64,000 bases of DNA from Streptomyces sp. SA15. Its GTDB lineage: Bacteria > Actinomycetota > Actinomycetes > Streptomycetales > Streptomycetaceae. Under the pieces are notes generated by a model. It was not told the DNA's origin. It saw only the letters and a list, made by a program, of their open reading frames with translations, and ran no database searches. Below are positions 24,397 to 33,993 of the stretch, one piece after another. Position 1 is the stretch's first letter; each line of letters starts with the position of its first letter. The position numbers were made by a program, and so were the translations under genes. The stretch lies in the NCBI RefSeq assembly GCF_002291145.1, contig NZ_NTGE01000140.1, forward strand, positions 23,796 through 87,795, in the 5' to 3' direction.

Positions 24397-26288
24397 CCTC
24401 TCGGCCGCTGGACGTCCACCGGGTGTCCCTGGAGTCTCTCCAGGCCATAGCGGCGGGCAGCGCGAGCGAGGCCGACCTGCATCTGTTGTGTTCCGCTCAG
24501 CGCAGCCAACTCCTGCTGGTCCTGCGTGCTTTGTTGGATCACGTCGACGAAGCGGCCCGGCGCACCCGGCACCCCGGTGGCTTCCCGCCGGGCCAGGTGG
24601 CTTGGCGCCTGCTGTGCACGACCGAGCGGCATGCCCCCGAGGCGGTGGAGATCGTGCTCGCCGATCCCACCGTCATGGCCTGGGCCCTGCGCCTGCTGAG
24701 ACGCCTCGGTGGATCCGCTGCCACGACAGCGTCCGCTGCCCCGCTGTGGGCCGAGCTCGGCCAGTTCCACGCGCTGGCTGCGGCGGCGGCCGTGCGTGCC
24801 GGTGTCCCCGCCGTGATACGGGTGCCCGCACACCGAGGCATGGTCTGGCTTCCCGGCACGGGGATGGCGGGCCCGGTGGCGCGGCGCCGCTGGAGCGAGG
24901 CGCAGATCCGGGTGGGGCGGGAGGGCGCCGTCATACACGGGGAACTGGCGCAGGTACGGCTGTCCCGCCTCCTTACGGCGTCGGCGCCGGGGTGGCGTCC
25001 GCTGCGGCCTGTGCGGGGCGTCGCGCCGCGTGCGGAGGAGAACGCACAGGCGGGCCCGTGGCTGGACACGGTGACCCCGTACCGCGACTTCATTCGGTAT
25101 CCGAGGTCTCCCAGCCGGTTGGGCGAGCGCCGATTACAGCTGTGGGAGGACCGCCTTTCCGGTGCGTACGCCCTGTTGGACCGCGAGTCCCCGGCGGACG
25201 CCGCCGCGCTGAGGACGCTCGTGCGGCTGCTCGTACCGCGGTCGTTCCGGACGGCAGCGGGTCTGGTGGCAAGCGCGTCCTCGCTGGACGCCTTCGGCGC
25301 GGTCACCTTGTCCCTGCCGTCCGACGCGACCCAGACGGCGGCGGTCCTCGTCCACGAGACGCGTCATCAGCAGCTGAACGCGCTGCTCAGCCTGGTGCCC
25401 CTGGTGCGGGGCACCGAGGACGAGCCCGGCGGGTCGACGGGGCGGCGCCTCTACTACGCGCCGTGGCGCAGTGATCCCCGGCCGGTGCGCGGACTGTTCC
25501 ACGGAGTGTTCGCGTTCGCGGGGGTCGCGCGGTTCTGGCGGACGCACCGCAGGCACGTGACCGGAACGGAGGCGCAGCGCGCCGACTTCGAGTTCGCCGT
25601 CCTCAGGGAGCAACTGCGGGAGGCTGTCGCCGCGCTCATGACCGACGACGGCCTGACCGAGGCGGGCCGGATGTTCGTCCAGGAGATCGCGGCGCTCGTC
25701 GGGACGTGGCAGGAGGACGTCGTATCCGGCAGACCGGACGCACTGGCCCGTCACTACTGCGCGCTACGGCGATCGGTATGGCGGGCGCGGCACCTGGAGA
25801 TCACCCGGTCCGCCGCGGAGCGACTCGCCGCTGCTTGGGCGGCCAGGCATCCGGCTCCCGCGTTGCCGGCATCGATCCTGCGTCCGCGCCCTGACCTGGT
25901 GCGCCTCGATACGTTCGGACCGCTGGCCAGATACTTCCTGTCGGCGCCGGAACTCTTCGCTCGCCGACGCCGACAGGAGGAGAACGGGGATCCGGCACGC
26001 CGGGCCGAGTACGCCGCGGTCGCGGGGGACGCCGAAGAAGCCGCGCTCGGCTACACGGAGTGGGCCGCGCGCGACTCGCAGAACGTCGAGGCATGGATCG
26101 GCGCCGCGCTGACGCTTCCCGAGCACGCCCGTGGAGCAGGCGTCGCCCTGCTGCTGGACCGGCCCGAAGTGGTGTCGGGCGTTCACCGGGCCATCGCCGC
26201 TGAGGGCGGCTCTCCCGCCCCCCTCGACCTGGCCGCATGGCTCGGCGGAGAGGGCACCGGCCTCACTCCGAGTGCTGCGGAAGCCTAG
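24393..26288 (+). CDS. HExxH-type (alpha-ketoglutarate) peptide beta-hydroxylase
   Basis: 631 residues. HETRH at 321-325 (AAVLVHETRHQQLNALLSLVPL) gives the HExxH metal motif, with a downstream conserved His in RGLFHGVFAFAGVARFW. This is the family annotated as HEXXH-motif putative peptide modification proteins, members of which hydroxylate RiPP residues using iron, 2-oxoglutarate and O2. The N-terminal 300 residues are helical. GTG 24393 overlaps the peptide stop (GTGA). Codon 248 (25134-25136) is TTA, implying bldA dependence. Its TAG overlaps the stop of the opposing NTPase gene. Confidence 0.85.
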   Translation: MTSRPLDVHRVSLESLQAIAAGSASEADLHLLCSAQRSQLLLVLRALLDHVDEAARRTRHPGGFPPGQVAWRLLCTTERHAPEAVEIVLADPTVMAWALRLLRRLGGSAATTASAAPLWAELGQFHALAAAAAVRAGVPAVIRVPAHRGMVWLPGTGMAGPVARRRWSEAQIRVGREGAVIHGELAQVRLSRLLTASAPGWRPLRPVRGVAPRAEENAQAGPWLDTVTPYRDFIRYPRSPSRLGERRLQLWEDRLSGAYALLDRESPADAAALRTLVRLLVPRSFRTAAGLVASASSLDAFGAVTLSLPSDATQTAAVLVHETRHQQLNALLSLVPLVRGTEDEPGGSTGRRLYYAPWRSDPRPVRGLFHGVFAFAGVARFWRTHRRHVTGTEAQRADFEFAVLREQLREAVAALMTDDGLTEAGRMFVQEIAALVGTWQEDVVSGRPDALARHYCALRRSVWRARHLEITRSAAERLAAAWAARHPAPALPASILRPRPDLVRLDTFGPLARYFLSAPELFARRRRQEENGDPARRAEYAAVAGDAEEAALGYTEWAARDSQNVEAWIGAALTLPEHARGAGVALLLDRPEVVSGVHRAIAAEGGSPAPLDLAAWLGGEGTGLTPSAAEA

Positions 26289-29200
26289 AGCGAGAGCAAG
26301 TCGATGTCGGCATTGGCGCGCAGCCCCTTCTCGGCGTCGCGTGTCGCGGGGTGCGACGGGCCCAGGACGCTCCGGTACCGCTCCAGGGCCTCGGTGTACA
26401 GCTGCTCGCTCTCCTCGGTCCTGCGCAGTGCCTTCAGGTCGTAGCTCAGATTGAGCTGGACGGCCAGGTTGGCCGGGTGGTTCTCGCGCAGTCGGGCCGA
26501 CTCCTCGGCCAGGGCTTTGTCGAGGGCGTGGGCGTCCTCGGGATGGCCGAGGGCGAAGTGGTCGCTGGCCAGGTTCATTCGGGCGAGCAGTGTCCGGGGG
26601 TGTCCCTCACCGAGCAGGCGGGTCAGCCCTTCGACCGTTTCCTGGTCCAGTTCCAGCGCGGCCTCGGGCTGCCCGAGCAGCCTGAGCGTCACCGCGAGGT
26701 TCATGGCGCAGGCGTAGCTGTGCGGGTGCTCCCGGCCGTACCTGGCGCGGTGCCGTTCCAACACCTGTTGGCTCAGGGCCCGTGATTCCTGGAGCTTGCC
26801 GGCCTGGCGCAGGTCGTTGGCGTGGCTGACCGCGATCAGGAGGTGGTAACGGCTGTCGGTGCCGAGGACGTCGGCGATCAGTTCGATGTACTGGCGCGAC
26901 AGGGCGTAGGCGCCCTCGTGATCGCCCATCTTGCGGCGCGTCACACACCGGTTGCGGTTCACCAGTGCCGCGAAGGGATGCCGCTCGCCGAGCTTTTCGA
27001 TGACTTCTTCGGCCAGCAACTCGTAACCTTCGAGTGCTTCCTCGTACCGGCCGACTTCCTGGAGGTCGAGCAGGTAGGCCTCCCGGGTGGACAGCGTGTA
27101 GATGTGGTCCTCACCCAAGGCCTCGATCCGCCGCTGCCAGGTGTTGTAGTCGAGTTCCCGGGCTGTTTCCGAGGCACCGGCCAGGCGCAGACTCACGGCG
27201 TAGTTGTGCGCGGCGAGCAGGGTGGCCGGGTCGTCCGCCCCGAACTCCCGCAGGCTTGTTTCGTAGACCCGTTTGTCCATCTGCCGCGCCTCGTCGAAGT
27301 TGCCACGGTTGCGGTGGTGGATGGCCATGAAGCTCTGCGCCTGCAGCGTGTCCTCGTGGGCCTCACCGAGGACCCTGCGGAAGCGCTCCACGAGCCCGGA
27401 CTGCAGGTTGTACGCCCGGCCGAGGTCGACGCCCTGTTCACGCAGGGCCTCGGCGATCTGCTGGTCGATGTTGAGGACCTCCTCGTGGTCCTCGCCCAGG
27501 CGGTCACGCCAGATGCCCGCGGCACGCTCGCCCAGGATCAGAGCTCCCGCGTGGTCGCCGCGTGCGCGCAGGAACCACACCTCGTTCAGTACGAGACGAC
27601 GTGTCCACGGCTCTTCGCACTCGACGGCGTTGGACGCCCTCACATGGCTGAGGAGCGAGGAGTAGCGCGGCCAGTAAGCAGCCCGCTGCGGGTTCCTCGG
27701 GTCCGCATGGGCCAGCAGTTGATGCGCGGCGTGCCGCATCATCGCCTGTTCCTGCGGATTCATCTGCTCGATCAGCACACGCTGAACCAGCCGGTGCATC
27801 TGAACCGTGTTCTGCCGGTGATCGATCCGCGCCAGCGCATACCGCCCGATCTCCCGCACCGCCCGCCCCAGCTTGACCGGATCGTCCAGCGCGGACTGCA
27901 GCTCCTGCGGGACCGAGATGCCGCGTACGGCCGAGAAGAGGTCCCATTCGATGGGTTCCGGAGCGAAGAACGCACAGACCTGGAGCAGTTGCAGAGCGTC
28001 CGGACGGGTCTCCCGCAGTCGGCCCAGGGACACGTTCCAGGCGGCCGCCACCGACAGGGGGTAGTCACCGGGCGGCTCGGACTGCATCAGCGCTGTGAAG
28101 TTGCGCTCGTACACCTCGAGGTACTGCTGCACCGGCATGCCGGTCTCGGCCAGCCAGACCGCGGCCTGCTCGACCGCCAGGGGCAGGTCGCCGAGGGCGG
28201 CGGCGAGGTGGTCGACGGAATCGTCGGGGAGCTGGGGGCTGCGACGCCGCAGCAGTGCGACGCTCTCCTCACGTGCAAACACATCGACCTCTAGCGAGCT
28301 GGCATCGGTGGACCACTGGAAGTTGCGGGACGTCACGACGATGCGTCCCGGGCCGTCACTGGGGAAGTACTTGCGCACTTCCCGCGGATTCTCGGCGTTG
28401 TCGAACACCAGTAGCCATTCGCTGTACGGCTCGCCCCGGCGCAGGGCGTCCAGTACGGCGGGCACCGCACTCATTTCCGAACCCACCTGCAGGCCCATCT
28501 GCTCGCCCAGTTCGATGAGCGACTGGACGATCTGGTTCTCCTGCTCGGACGGGATCCACCAGATCAGCCGGTAGTCACGGCTGTGCCGGTAGACGTACTC
28601 GATGGCGATCTGTGACTTGCCCACACCGCCCATGCCGTGCAAGGCCTCCGGCAGCACCGCGGTGACGCCGCTGCCCAGCCGTTCCTGCAGCCGTTCGAGC
28701 AGCATCTCCCGACCTGTGAAGTTCCGGTTCCGCTGCGGTACGTTCCCCCAGATGCGGGGTGGGTCGTGCGGGCTTCGCTGGCCCGGGGCAACGGACAGAC
28801 CGGCAGTCAAGGCAATTCCTCCTTGATGTGGACGCGCGGGCGTGGGTGCGGGCGCGGGGGAGGGCTGGGCGGGCGGAACGGTGGCGGATGCCGGCCCCGG
28901 GGGTGAAGTCCCCGTAGGGCGCGGGGTGTTCGCCGCTTCCGGGGCTTGAGGTGTTTCCGGGGCCTGAGGTGTTCGAGGCCCGTAATCTAGCGCGCCGGAG
29001 GGTGTAAAGTCGTACAACTTTGACCGCATTTCGGTCGATGAGTACCCTGATGGCCGCTTGTGCCCTGGCGTTGGAGCGCCGCCGGCGGCCTTGGCCGTCC
29101 GGGTCGGTCGGGGGCCGGCGCGCTGGAGCAGTCGGCCCAGGTGGTTCGCGCGGGTGAGGTAAGGGCCCGACACCGCGCACAGCGCCGTGTACAGGTGAGC

Positions 29201-31123
29201 CACGAACGGGCGGGTCTGGTCGGTCATCGGTGGGTCGGCGGGCTCACCCTCCGGGGCTACCAGCGCACTTCCTCCCTCACCCCACAGCGCCTCCAGCTGC
29301 GGGCCGAGGTGGTGCTGGATCCGGCGCAGCGCGCGAATCGTCTCCGTCCGGCTGCCGAGGGCGAGGAGTTCCTCCCGTACGCCCTCCTCGAAGTCGAAGG
29401 AGACCCGGTGGGCGTCCTCGGCGTCGGCTGTTTCGTCGGTGCGGTGCACCAGGCCCAGCAGCACGATCTCGGCGAGGTTCCAGTACTGCGTTCCGGGCAG
29501 GGCCTGTTGCAGCAGCCGCATGACGGGGAGGTTGAGCGGGGCCGCCGCGAGTCGCTGAGCGAGGGTGTAGGCAGCCGGAGAGGCCGTGGCCCGGAAGCGG
29601 CGCACCATGGTGGCGGCCCGCTTGGCCCGCCGTACCGCCGTCGATTCGGCGGACGCGGCGCCGTAGGCCTCGACGCTGTGCGGTTCGGCCACGATGTCGG
29701 CCAGCGCCTCAGTGACCGGACCGACCGCGGCCGCGCGCAGGTCCCCGCCCGGCGCGCTCCACAGGGCCGCCAGAGCGTGCCACTCGCCGCCGTCCGCCGC
29801 GGCCACCAGCCGGGCCCAGCGCTCCAGTGACTTCGGCCGCAGCTCCACGACGGGTACGGGAATCGCGCTGTGCCGGCCGGGCTCGGCGACGGTCTGCGGA
29901 TCCGCTCCCAGGGCGTCCGCATGCGGGTGCTTCCAGTCGGCGTCGTACGAACGGTTGGGCGCGGCGGGGGACGACGCCCGTAGCCGGGTGGGGGCGATGG
30001 TGGGCAGTGTCAGGTCCCACAGGTGCTGGGGGAGCAGGCTCAGTACGGCGACGGGTGAGAACCGGCCGAGCCGGTGCAGCGTCGAGACCGCCCGGCCGGT
30101 GCGCCAGGCGCCGTGGCCGCCGTCCGTGACGGCCAGCAGCAACTGCCGGTCACCCGGCTGGACCTCGGTCGGCGGGATGCCGGGCGTCGCGCCGTCGTCC
30201 AGGTTCCAGCGGACCAGCCGTACGGTGCGGAAGGCCGCCGTCTGCTCCATCAGACCGGCGATCTGGCGCGCCGTGTGCGACCACAGAGCCATCGACGGGC
30301 TGTCGTCCACCAGCAGCAGCAGGTCGAGCCACCGCTCGGGAAGTGCTCGGCACACCGGGGCCCACATCCCTGCCAGCGCGGCCTGCTCCGCGGTCGCCTC
30401 CTCGTCCAGCTCGACGTCGTGGGGCGAGTCGCGGAACAGACGGAGCGGACGCAGCGACCTGCCGAGCGCCAGGGAGTCGGCCAGCCGGGGCGAGGCGGGC
30501 CAGCCGGCCTGGTCGGGGGACGCCTCGCGGCCGGAGTGACCGGAGTGAAGGGCGAGGAGCGGATGCGCCGGGGTCGAGCTCGCCGACGGGAGGCTGCCGA
30601 GCAGCGGCAGGTGGTCCGGGTCCGTCGGTGGCTCCTCCTGACCGCCGGGTTCCTGCCCTCCGTCGGTGCGGTGGCTGCCCTGGTGTTCGGGGGCGGGAGA
30701 TTCGCCAGGGCGGCCGCTGTCCTGCCCCTCGGGAGCCGAGGGCTCGTCGCGGCGGCTGCCGTCCTGTCGCCCGCGCGCCGGAGGGGCGTCGGAGAGGCTG
30801 TCGGGGTGCTCCTCGTGTGCCGTCGGGTCGCCGGACGGGCTGTTCTCGGGTGCCGTCGGGTCGCCGGACGGGCTGTCCGCGGGTGCCGTCGGGTCGCCGG
30901 ACCGGCTGTCAGCGGCCCGGGTGGAGGGCCGGAGCCGTTCGCCGCGCTCCCGGGCCGCCCGCCCCGGCGCGTCGAACAGCGGTACGGCCGCGTCCTGGCA
31001 CGCCGCCAGGTACAGCGCGTCCGCCAGCTCCGCCCAGGTCGGCAACTCCCGGTCCGGGGCAGACCTGTGCCCTCCCTCCGGCCGTGCGGGCCGGCGAGGG
31101 GGTTCCGGGGAAGCCGCCGTCAT
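26285..31123 (-). CDS. vWA/SAV_2336 - NB-ARC - TPR fusion protein (FxsT-like)
   Basis: 1612 residues. Residues about 20-560 are a SAV_2336-type domain containing a vWA-like MIDAS (LLLVDDSPSMALW, DxSxS at 273-277). A Pro-rich linker leads to an NB-ARC STAND NTPase (about 790-1150) with P-loop GMGGVGKS (Lys836) and Walker B WLLVFDNAE. About ten 42-residue tetratricopeptide units (LGEDHIYTL, LGEGHPRTL, LGPSHPAT) fill 1200-1600. The NB-ARC-TPR part resembles FxsT of FxSxx-COOH systems. ATG 31123 overlaps the MoxR stop. It probably acts as the NTP-driven sensor or switch. A longer frame to 31486 has no support. Confidence 0.88.
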   Translation of the reverse strand: MTAASPEPPRRPARPEGGHRSAPDRELPTWAELADALYLAACQDAAVPLFDAPGRAARERGERLRPSTRAADSRSGDPTAPADSPSGDPTAPENSPSGDPTAHEEHPDSLSDAPPARGRQDGSRRDEPSAPEGQDSGRPGESPAPEHQGSHRTDGGQEPGGQEEPPTDPDHLPLLGSLPSASSTPAHPLLALHSGHSGREASPDQAGWPASPRLADSLALGRSLRPLRLFRDSPHDVELDEEATAEQAALAGMWAPVCRALPERWLDLLLLVDDSPSMALWSHTARQIAGLMEQTAAFRTVRLVRWNLDDGATPGIPPTEVQPGDRQLLLAVTDGGHGAWRTGRAVSTLHRLGRFSPVAVLSLLPQHLWDLTLPTIAPTRLRASSPAAPNRSYDADWKHPHADALGADPQTVAEPGRHSAIPVPVVELRPKSLERWARLVAAADGGEWHALAALWSAPGGDLRAAAVGPVTEALADIVAEPHSVEAYGAASAESTAVRRAKRAATMVRRFRATASPAAYTLAQRLAAAPLNLPVMRLLQQALPGTQYWNLAEIVLLGLVHRTDETADAEDAHRVSFDFEEGVREELLALGSRTETIRALRRIQHHLGPQLEALWGEGGSALVAPEGEPADPPMTDQTRPFVAHLYTALCAVSGPYLTRANHLGRLLQRAGPRPTRTAKAAGGAPTPGHKRPSGYSSTEMRSKLYDFTPSGALDYGPRTPQAPETPQAPEAANTPRPTGTSPPGPASATVPPAQPSPAPAPTPARPHQGGIALTAGLSVAPGQRSPHDPPRIWGNVPQRNRNFTGREMLLERLQERLGSGVTAVLPEALHGMGGVGKSQIAIEYVYRHSRDYRLIWWIPSEQENQIVQSLIELGEQMGLQVGSEMSAVPAVLDALRRGEPYSEWLLVFDNAENPREVRKYFPSDGPGRIVVTSRNFQWSTDASSLEVDVFAREESVALLRRRSPQLPDDSVDHLAAALGDLPLAVEQAAVWLAETGMPVQQYLEVYERNFTALMQSEPPGDYPLSVAAAWNVSLGRLRETRPDALQLLQVCAFFAPEPIEWDLFSAVRGISVPQELQSALDDPVKLGRAVREIGRYALARIDHRQNTVQMHRLVQRVLIEQMNPQEQAMMRHAAHQLLAHADPRNPQRAAYWPRYSSLLSHVRASNAVECEEPWTRRLVLNEVWFLRARGDHAGALILGERAAGIWRDRLGEDHEEVLNIDQQIAEALREQGVDLGRAYNLQSGLVERFRRVLGEAHEDTLQAQSFMAIHHRNRGNFDEARQMDKRVYETSLREFGADDPATLLAAHNYAVSLRLAGASETARELDYNTWQRRIEALGEDHIYTLSTREAYLLDLQEVGRYEEALEGYELLAEEVIEKLGERHPFAALVNRNRCVTRRKMGDHEGAYALSRQYIELIADVLGTDSRYHLLIAVSHANDLRQAGKLQESRALSQQVLERHRARYGREHPHSYACAMNLAVTLRLLGQPEAALELDQETVEGLTRLLGEGHPRTLLARMNLASDHFALGHPEDAHALDKALAEESARLRENHPANLAVQLNLSYDLKALRRTEESEQLYTEALERYRSVLGPSHPATRDAEKGLRANADIDLLSL
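30817..30908. repeat. 33-bp tandem repeat in the NTPase gene
   Basis: Three copies of a 33-bp unit (starts at 30817, 30850 and 30883) encode SPSGDPTAP-type repeats in the linker near the N-terminus of the fusion protein. In-frame unit length suggests neutral length variation. Confidence 0.8.
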
Positions 31124-32364
31124 CCGGCCCTCGATTCCGCCCCCGCTCCGTCGAGCCGGTGCCACAGCGCGTCCACGAGGTCCTCCAGTGCCTCCTCGTC
31201 GTCGGCGGGGAAGCGTCCCGAAGTCGTCAGGAACACGGCGTTGAGCAACTGGTCCACGGCGAGGCCGCCCCGGTCCCGGCTGTTGCGCAGGAAGCGGTCG
31301 ATCAGGCCCTCGGCCGGGGCGGAACCCGTTGCCCCCGCCGCCTCCCTGAGGTGGGCCAGAACCATGTCGACCAGTTGCGGACGGTCCGGGTCCGGCATAC
31401 GAAGCCGCAGACAGCGGCGGAGGAAGGCCGGCGGGAACTCGCGTTCGCCGTTCGATGTGATCACCACGATGGGGAAGGCGCGGCACTTGACGACGCCGTC
31501 GACGATCTCGGCGGTGCCGTTGGGGTCGTCGGTCATGACCGTCACCCTGGGGTGCAGTCGCCGGGCCCGCACGAGTTCGGCGATGGGGAACTGCCCCTCC
31601 TCGAACACGCTCAGCAGGTCGTTGGCCAGATCCTGGTCACTCTTGTCCAGTTCGTCGACCAGCAGCACCCGAGGCAGCTCGTAGGGAAGCAACGCCGTTC
31701 CCAGGGGGCCCAGTTGGAGGTAGTCGCCGATCCCCGGGAGTGCCTCCTCGCCCGCCGCCCGCCCGTCCGTGCCCTCGTCGCCCTCGTCGACAGTGCCGTC
31801 CGCCCGGTGCAGGGTGCGTAACGCCGCCGAGTCCTGGACTCGGCCGATCGCGTCATATTCGTACAATCCGGACCGTAGCGTGGTGCGGCTGGTGATGTGC
31901 CAGCGCAGCACTCGACCTAGTTTGAGTTCCCGGCTGATCCGGTAGGCGAGGGACGACTTGCCGGTCCCGGGCCGTCCCGTGACCAGCAGTGGCCGGCGCA
32001 GCAGCAGGGCTGCGTTCACCATGTCGGCCTCACGCCTGACGTGGTCGGAACCGGCGGACAACGCGGTGACCTGCCCCAGCCGCCGCTCCATCTCCTCGTC
32101 GTCCGTCGGAGGCGGGGCGACCACGGGCCCGCCGGTGAACCGGCGCCAGGGCGGTGGAGGCGGAAGGAGTTCACCGAGGTCGGTGTCGTACAAGGGCCGT
32201 CCCGTGCCGCGGTAGATCCACCACCGGTGGTCGGAGGAGCCTGGACCCGCACCGTCGGCTGCGGACCCGGCGGTGCCGTCTACGGCCGGAGCCGCTGTCG
32301 GGCCCCCCGTACGTGAGTCGTCGGCCGGACGCGTTCCCCCGGATGCACCATCGTCTGGAAGCAT
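31120..32364 (-). CDS. MoxR-type AAA+ ATPase of the conflict system
   Basis: 414 residues. A disordered N-terminus with HRWWIYRGTGRP is followed by an AAA+ core: Walker A GRPGTGKS (130-137), Walker B VLLVDELDK (LLVDE 234-238), sensor VVITSNGEREFPPAFLRRCLRLRM. MoxR-like ATPases pair with vWA proteins, and here the vWA domain is in the next gene. ATG 32364 has GGAGGGTAGGA upstream and lies 6 bases after the VMAP-C stop. Codon 182 (31819-31821) is TTA. Likely remodels or licenses the effector complex. Confidence 0.9.
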   Translation of the reverse strand: MLPDDGASGGTRPADDSRTGGPTAAPAVDGTAGSAADGAGPGSSDHRWWIYRGTGRPLYDTDLGELLPPPPPWRRFTGGPVVAPPPTDDEEMERRLGQVTALSAGSDHVRREADMVNAALLLRRPLLVTGRPGTGKSSLAYRISRELKLGRVLRWHITSRTTLRSGLYEYDAIGRVQDSAALRTLHRADGTVDEGDEGTDGRAAGEEALPGIGDYLQLGPLGTALLPYELPRVLLVDELDKSDQDLANDLLSVFEEGQFPIAELVRARRLHPRVTVMTDDPNGTAEIVDGVVKCRAFPIVVITSNGEREFPPAFLRRCLRLRMPDPDRPQLVDMVLAHLREAAGATGSAPAEGLIDRFLRNSRDRGGLAVDQLLNAVFLTTSGRFPADDEEALEDLVDALWHRLDGAGAESRAG

Positions 32365-32370
32365 CTCGTC

Positions 32371-33993
32371 CTACCCTCCCCCCTGCGCGGATGAATCCGC
32401 CGCTTCTCCCCGCTCGCCCGGAAGGCGGTACGGGTCGTCCCAGAGCAAAGCTGCGTGGCGACCGAGCGAAGAGCCGCCCTCAGCAGGATCCTCGCCCTCA
32501 GCCTCGATGCGCAACGACCTGACTGCGTCTGGTAAGCGAAGGATGCCTTTGCGTGAGGTCAGTTCCCGCAATTCGTCGCGAAAGGCGGGATCCACACCCC
32601 CGCGCCGGTCCCACACCACGATCGGTACCCCCGCCCGGAGCGACTCGGCCAGCTCGTCGAACCCCGGACGGCCGCTCCGGCGGCCACCGGGCGGATCGCT
32701 CAGGACGACCATCACCGGCTGCGGATCGGCGAGCAGGCGGCCCCGGCCACCGTCGTCCGGAAACCAGTGGACCGGGCCGCCGCAGCCGGTCATCAAGGCG
32801 TCCCAGCGCTTGGCCCAGCGTCCATGTGTGTCCGCGCGTTCCATCCTTTCGAGGCTGCGAAGAACCACTGGGTGGTCCTCCCCAAGGGTGCCGTTCGCAC
32901 CCTGGAAGCCATGTTTCGTCCATTTTTCGACAGGTAAGTCCAGAAGATCCCTGGGGAGCAGGAACTCCAGGGTCAGGTCTTCCTTCCAGAAGTACGCCCA
33001 GCCCGTCTCGGCCTCCTGCACCAGCGCCTTCACGTGCTCGGGCAGATCGGCCACGTCGACGCGCACGTCCCCGCCCCGCACCGGATACGGATCCGGTCCG
33101 CCGATCTGCCACCAGTACGACAGCAGCCGTTCCCCGTCGTGATCGGGATCCGGCAGCGGGCGCAGCCGGATCAGCAGACAGGCGGTGGGCCCCCAGACCG
33201 CGTCCTCCCCGACCTGAGGCAGTGGGTCGGGGGAGGCGGGCGTCACCGGGATGTTCCTGCCCTGACCCCTGCCCTGACTCCTGCTCTGACTCCTGCTCTG
33301 AGGGTGGCGGACGGCCGGACGGTCATGCTCCGCTCCCGCGGCCACAGGCAGCGCGGCGGGCGTACCGCTGTCCGCTGTCGGAGCACCGGGTCCGCCCGGA
33401 TACGCCTCGGGGCGGACCCCGTGCTCCGCCACCCAGTCCAGTAGTTCCTGCTGTTGCTGCCCCTTCGCGTAGCGCGCGAGGTGTTCGACCAGGATCACGC
33501 ACGGGAGCGGCTCGCCGGGCCGTGCGTTGAGGGTCGCCGAGTACAGCACCACCGACCATGGCTCCGCACAGTGGGCGGGCAGGGGATCGGGCCGATCGCC
33601 CAGGGCCTCGTGGAAGGCCCGGGCGACGTCGAGCACCTCCAGCCCGCCCAGCAGGCCCATCAGCCGTTCCCAGCTGCGCGCCGAGAAGAGCGGCGCTTCG
33701 GCGAGCGCGATGGCGGTCCGCACACGCGCCATGTGACGGGTCTCGCCCTCCAGCATCGAGACCACGCTGCCCAGCACCTGGAGACCGTCCGGATACGGCA
33801 TCACCTCCCGGAGCAGGAACAGCAACGAGCCCCGTCGGCGGCTGCTCTCGGGCAGCGTGAAGGCGACGCCCAGCGCCCGGCTCACTTGCCGCGCGCACTC
33901 GTGCAGCAGCATCGGCTCCTCGAAGCACGGGACGGCGTCCAGCGCGTCCAGGAGGACCTTCGGCGGCCCCCAGGACCCCTGGGAGCGCGTCAC
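32371..33993 (-). CDS. VMAP-C protein with N-terminal EAD2
   Basis: 540 residues. Residues about 12-85 (LLDALDAVPCFEEPMLLHECARQVSRALGV...GLQVLGSVVSMLEG) look like effector-associated domain 2, a death-fold-like adaptor. After an Arg/Ser/Gln repeat linker (about 232-246), the C-terminal half (CLLIRLRPLPDPDHDGERLLSYWWQ, WFPDDGGRGRL, PVMVVLSDPPGG, GVPIVVWDRRG) fits VMAP-C, the vWA-MoxR-associated protein. GTG 33993 overlaps the protease stop (GTGA). Codons 353 and 487 are TTA. It probably links the MoxR/vWA machinery to the protease through paired EAD2 domains. Confidence 0.82.
   Translation of the reverse strand: MTRSQGSWGPPKVLLDALDAVPCFEEPMLLHECARQVSRALGVAFTLPESSRRRGSLLFLLREVMPYPDGLQVLGSVVSMLEGETRHMARVRTAIALAEAPLFSARSWERLMGLLGGLEVLDVARAFHEALGDRPDPLPAHCAEPWSVVLYSATLNARPGEPLPCVILVEHLARYAKGQQQQELLDWVAEHGVRPEAYPGGPGAPTADSGTPAALPVAAGAEHDRPAVRHPQSRSQSRSQGRGQGRNIPVTPASPDPLPQVGEDAVWGPTACLLIRLRPLPDPDHDGERLLSYWWQIGGPDPYPVRGGDVRVDVADLPEHVKALVQEAETGWAYFWKEDLTLEFLLPRDLLDLPVEKWTKHGFQGANGTLGEDHPVVLRSLERMERADTHGRWAKRWDALMTGCGGPVHWFPDDGGRGRLLADPQPVMVVLSDPPGGRRSGRPGFDELAESLRAGVPIVVWDRRGGVDPAFRDELRELTSRKGILRLPDAVRSLRIEAEGEDPAEGGSSLGRHAALLWDDPYRLPGERGEAADSSAQGGG

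Noticed and set aside
31124..31486. N-terminal extension of the 1612-residue fusion protein by 121 codons
   Set aside because: It lies antisense-frame inside the MoxR gene; ATG 31123 has an ATGA overlap and the family start follows it.
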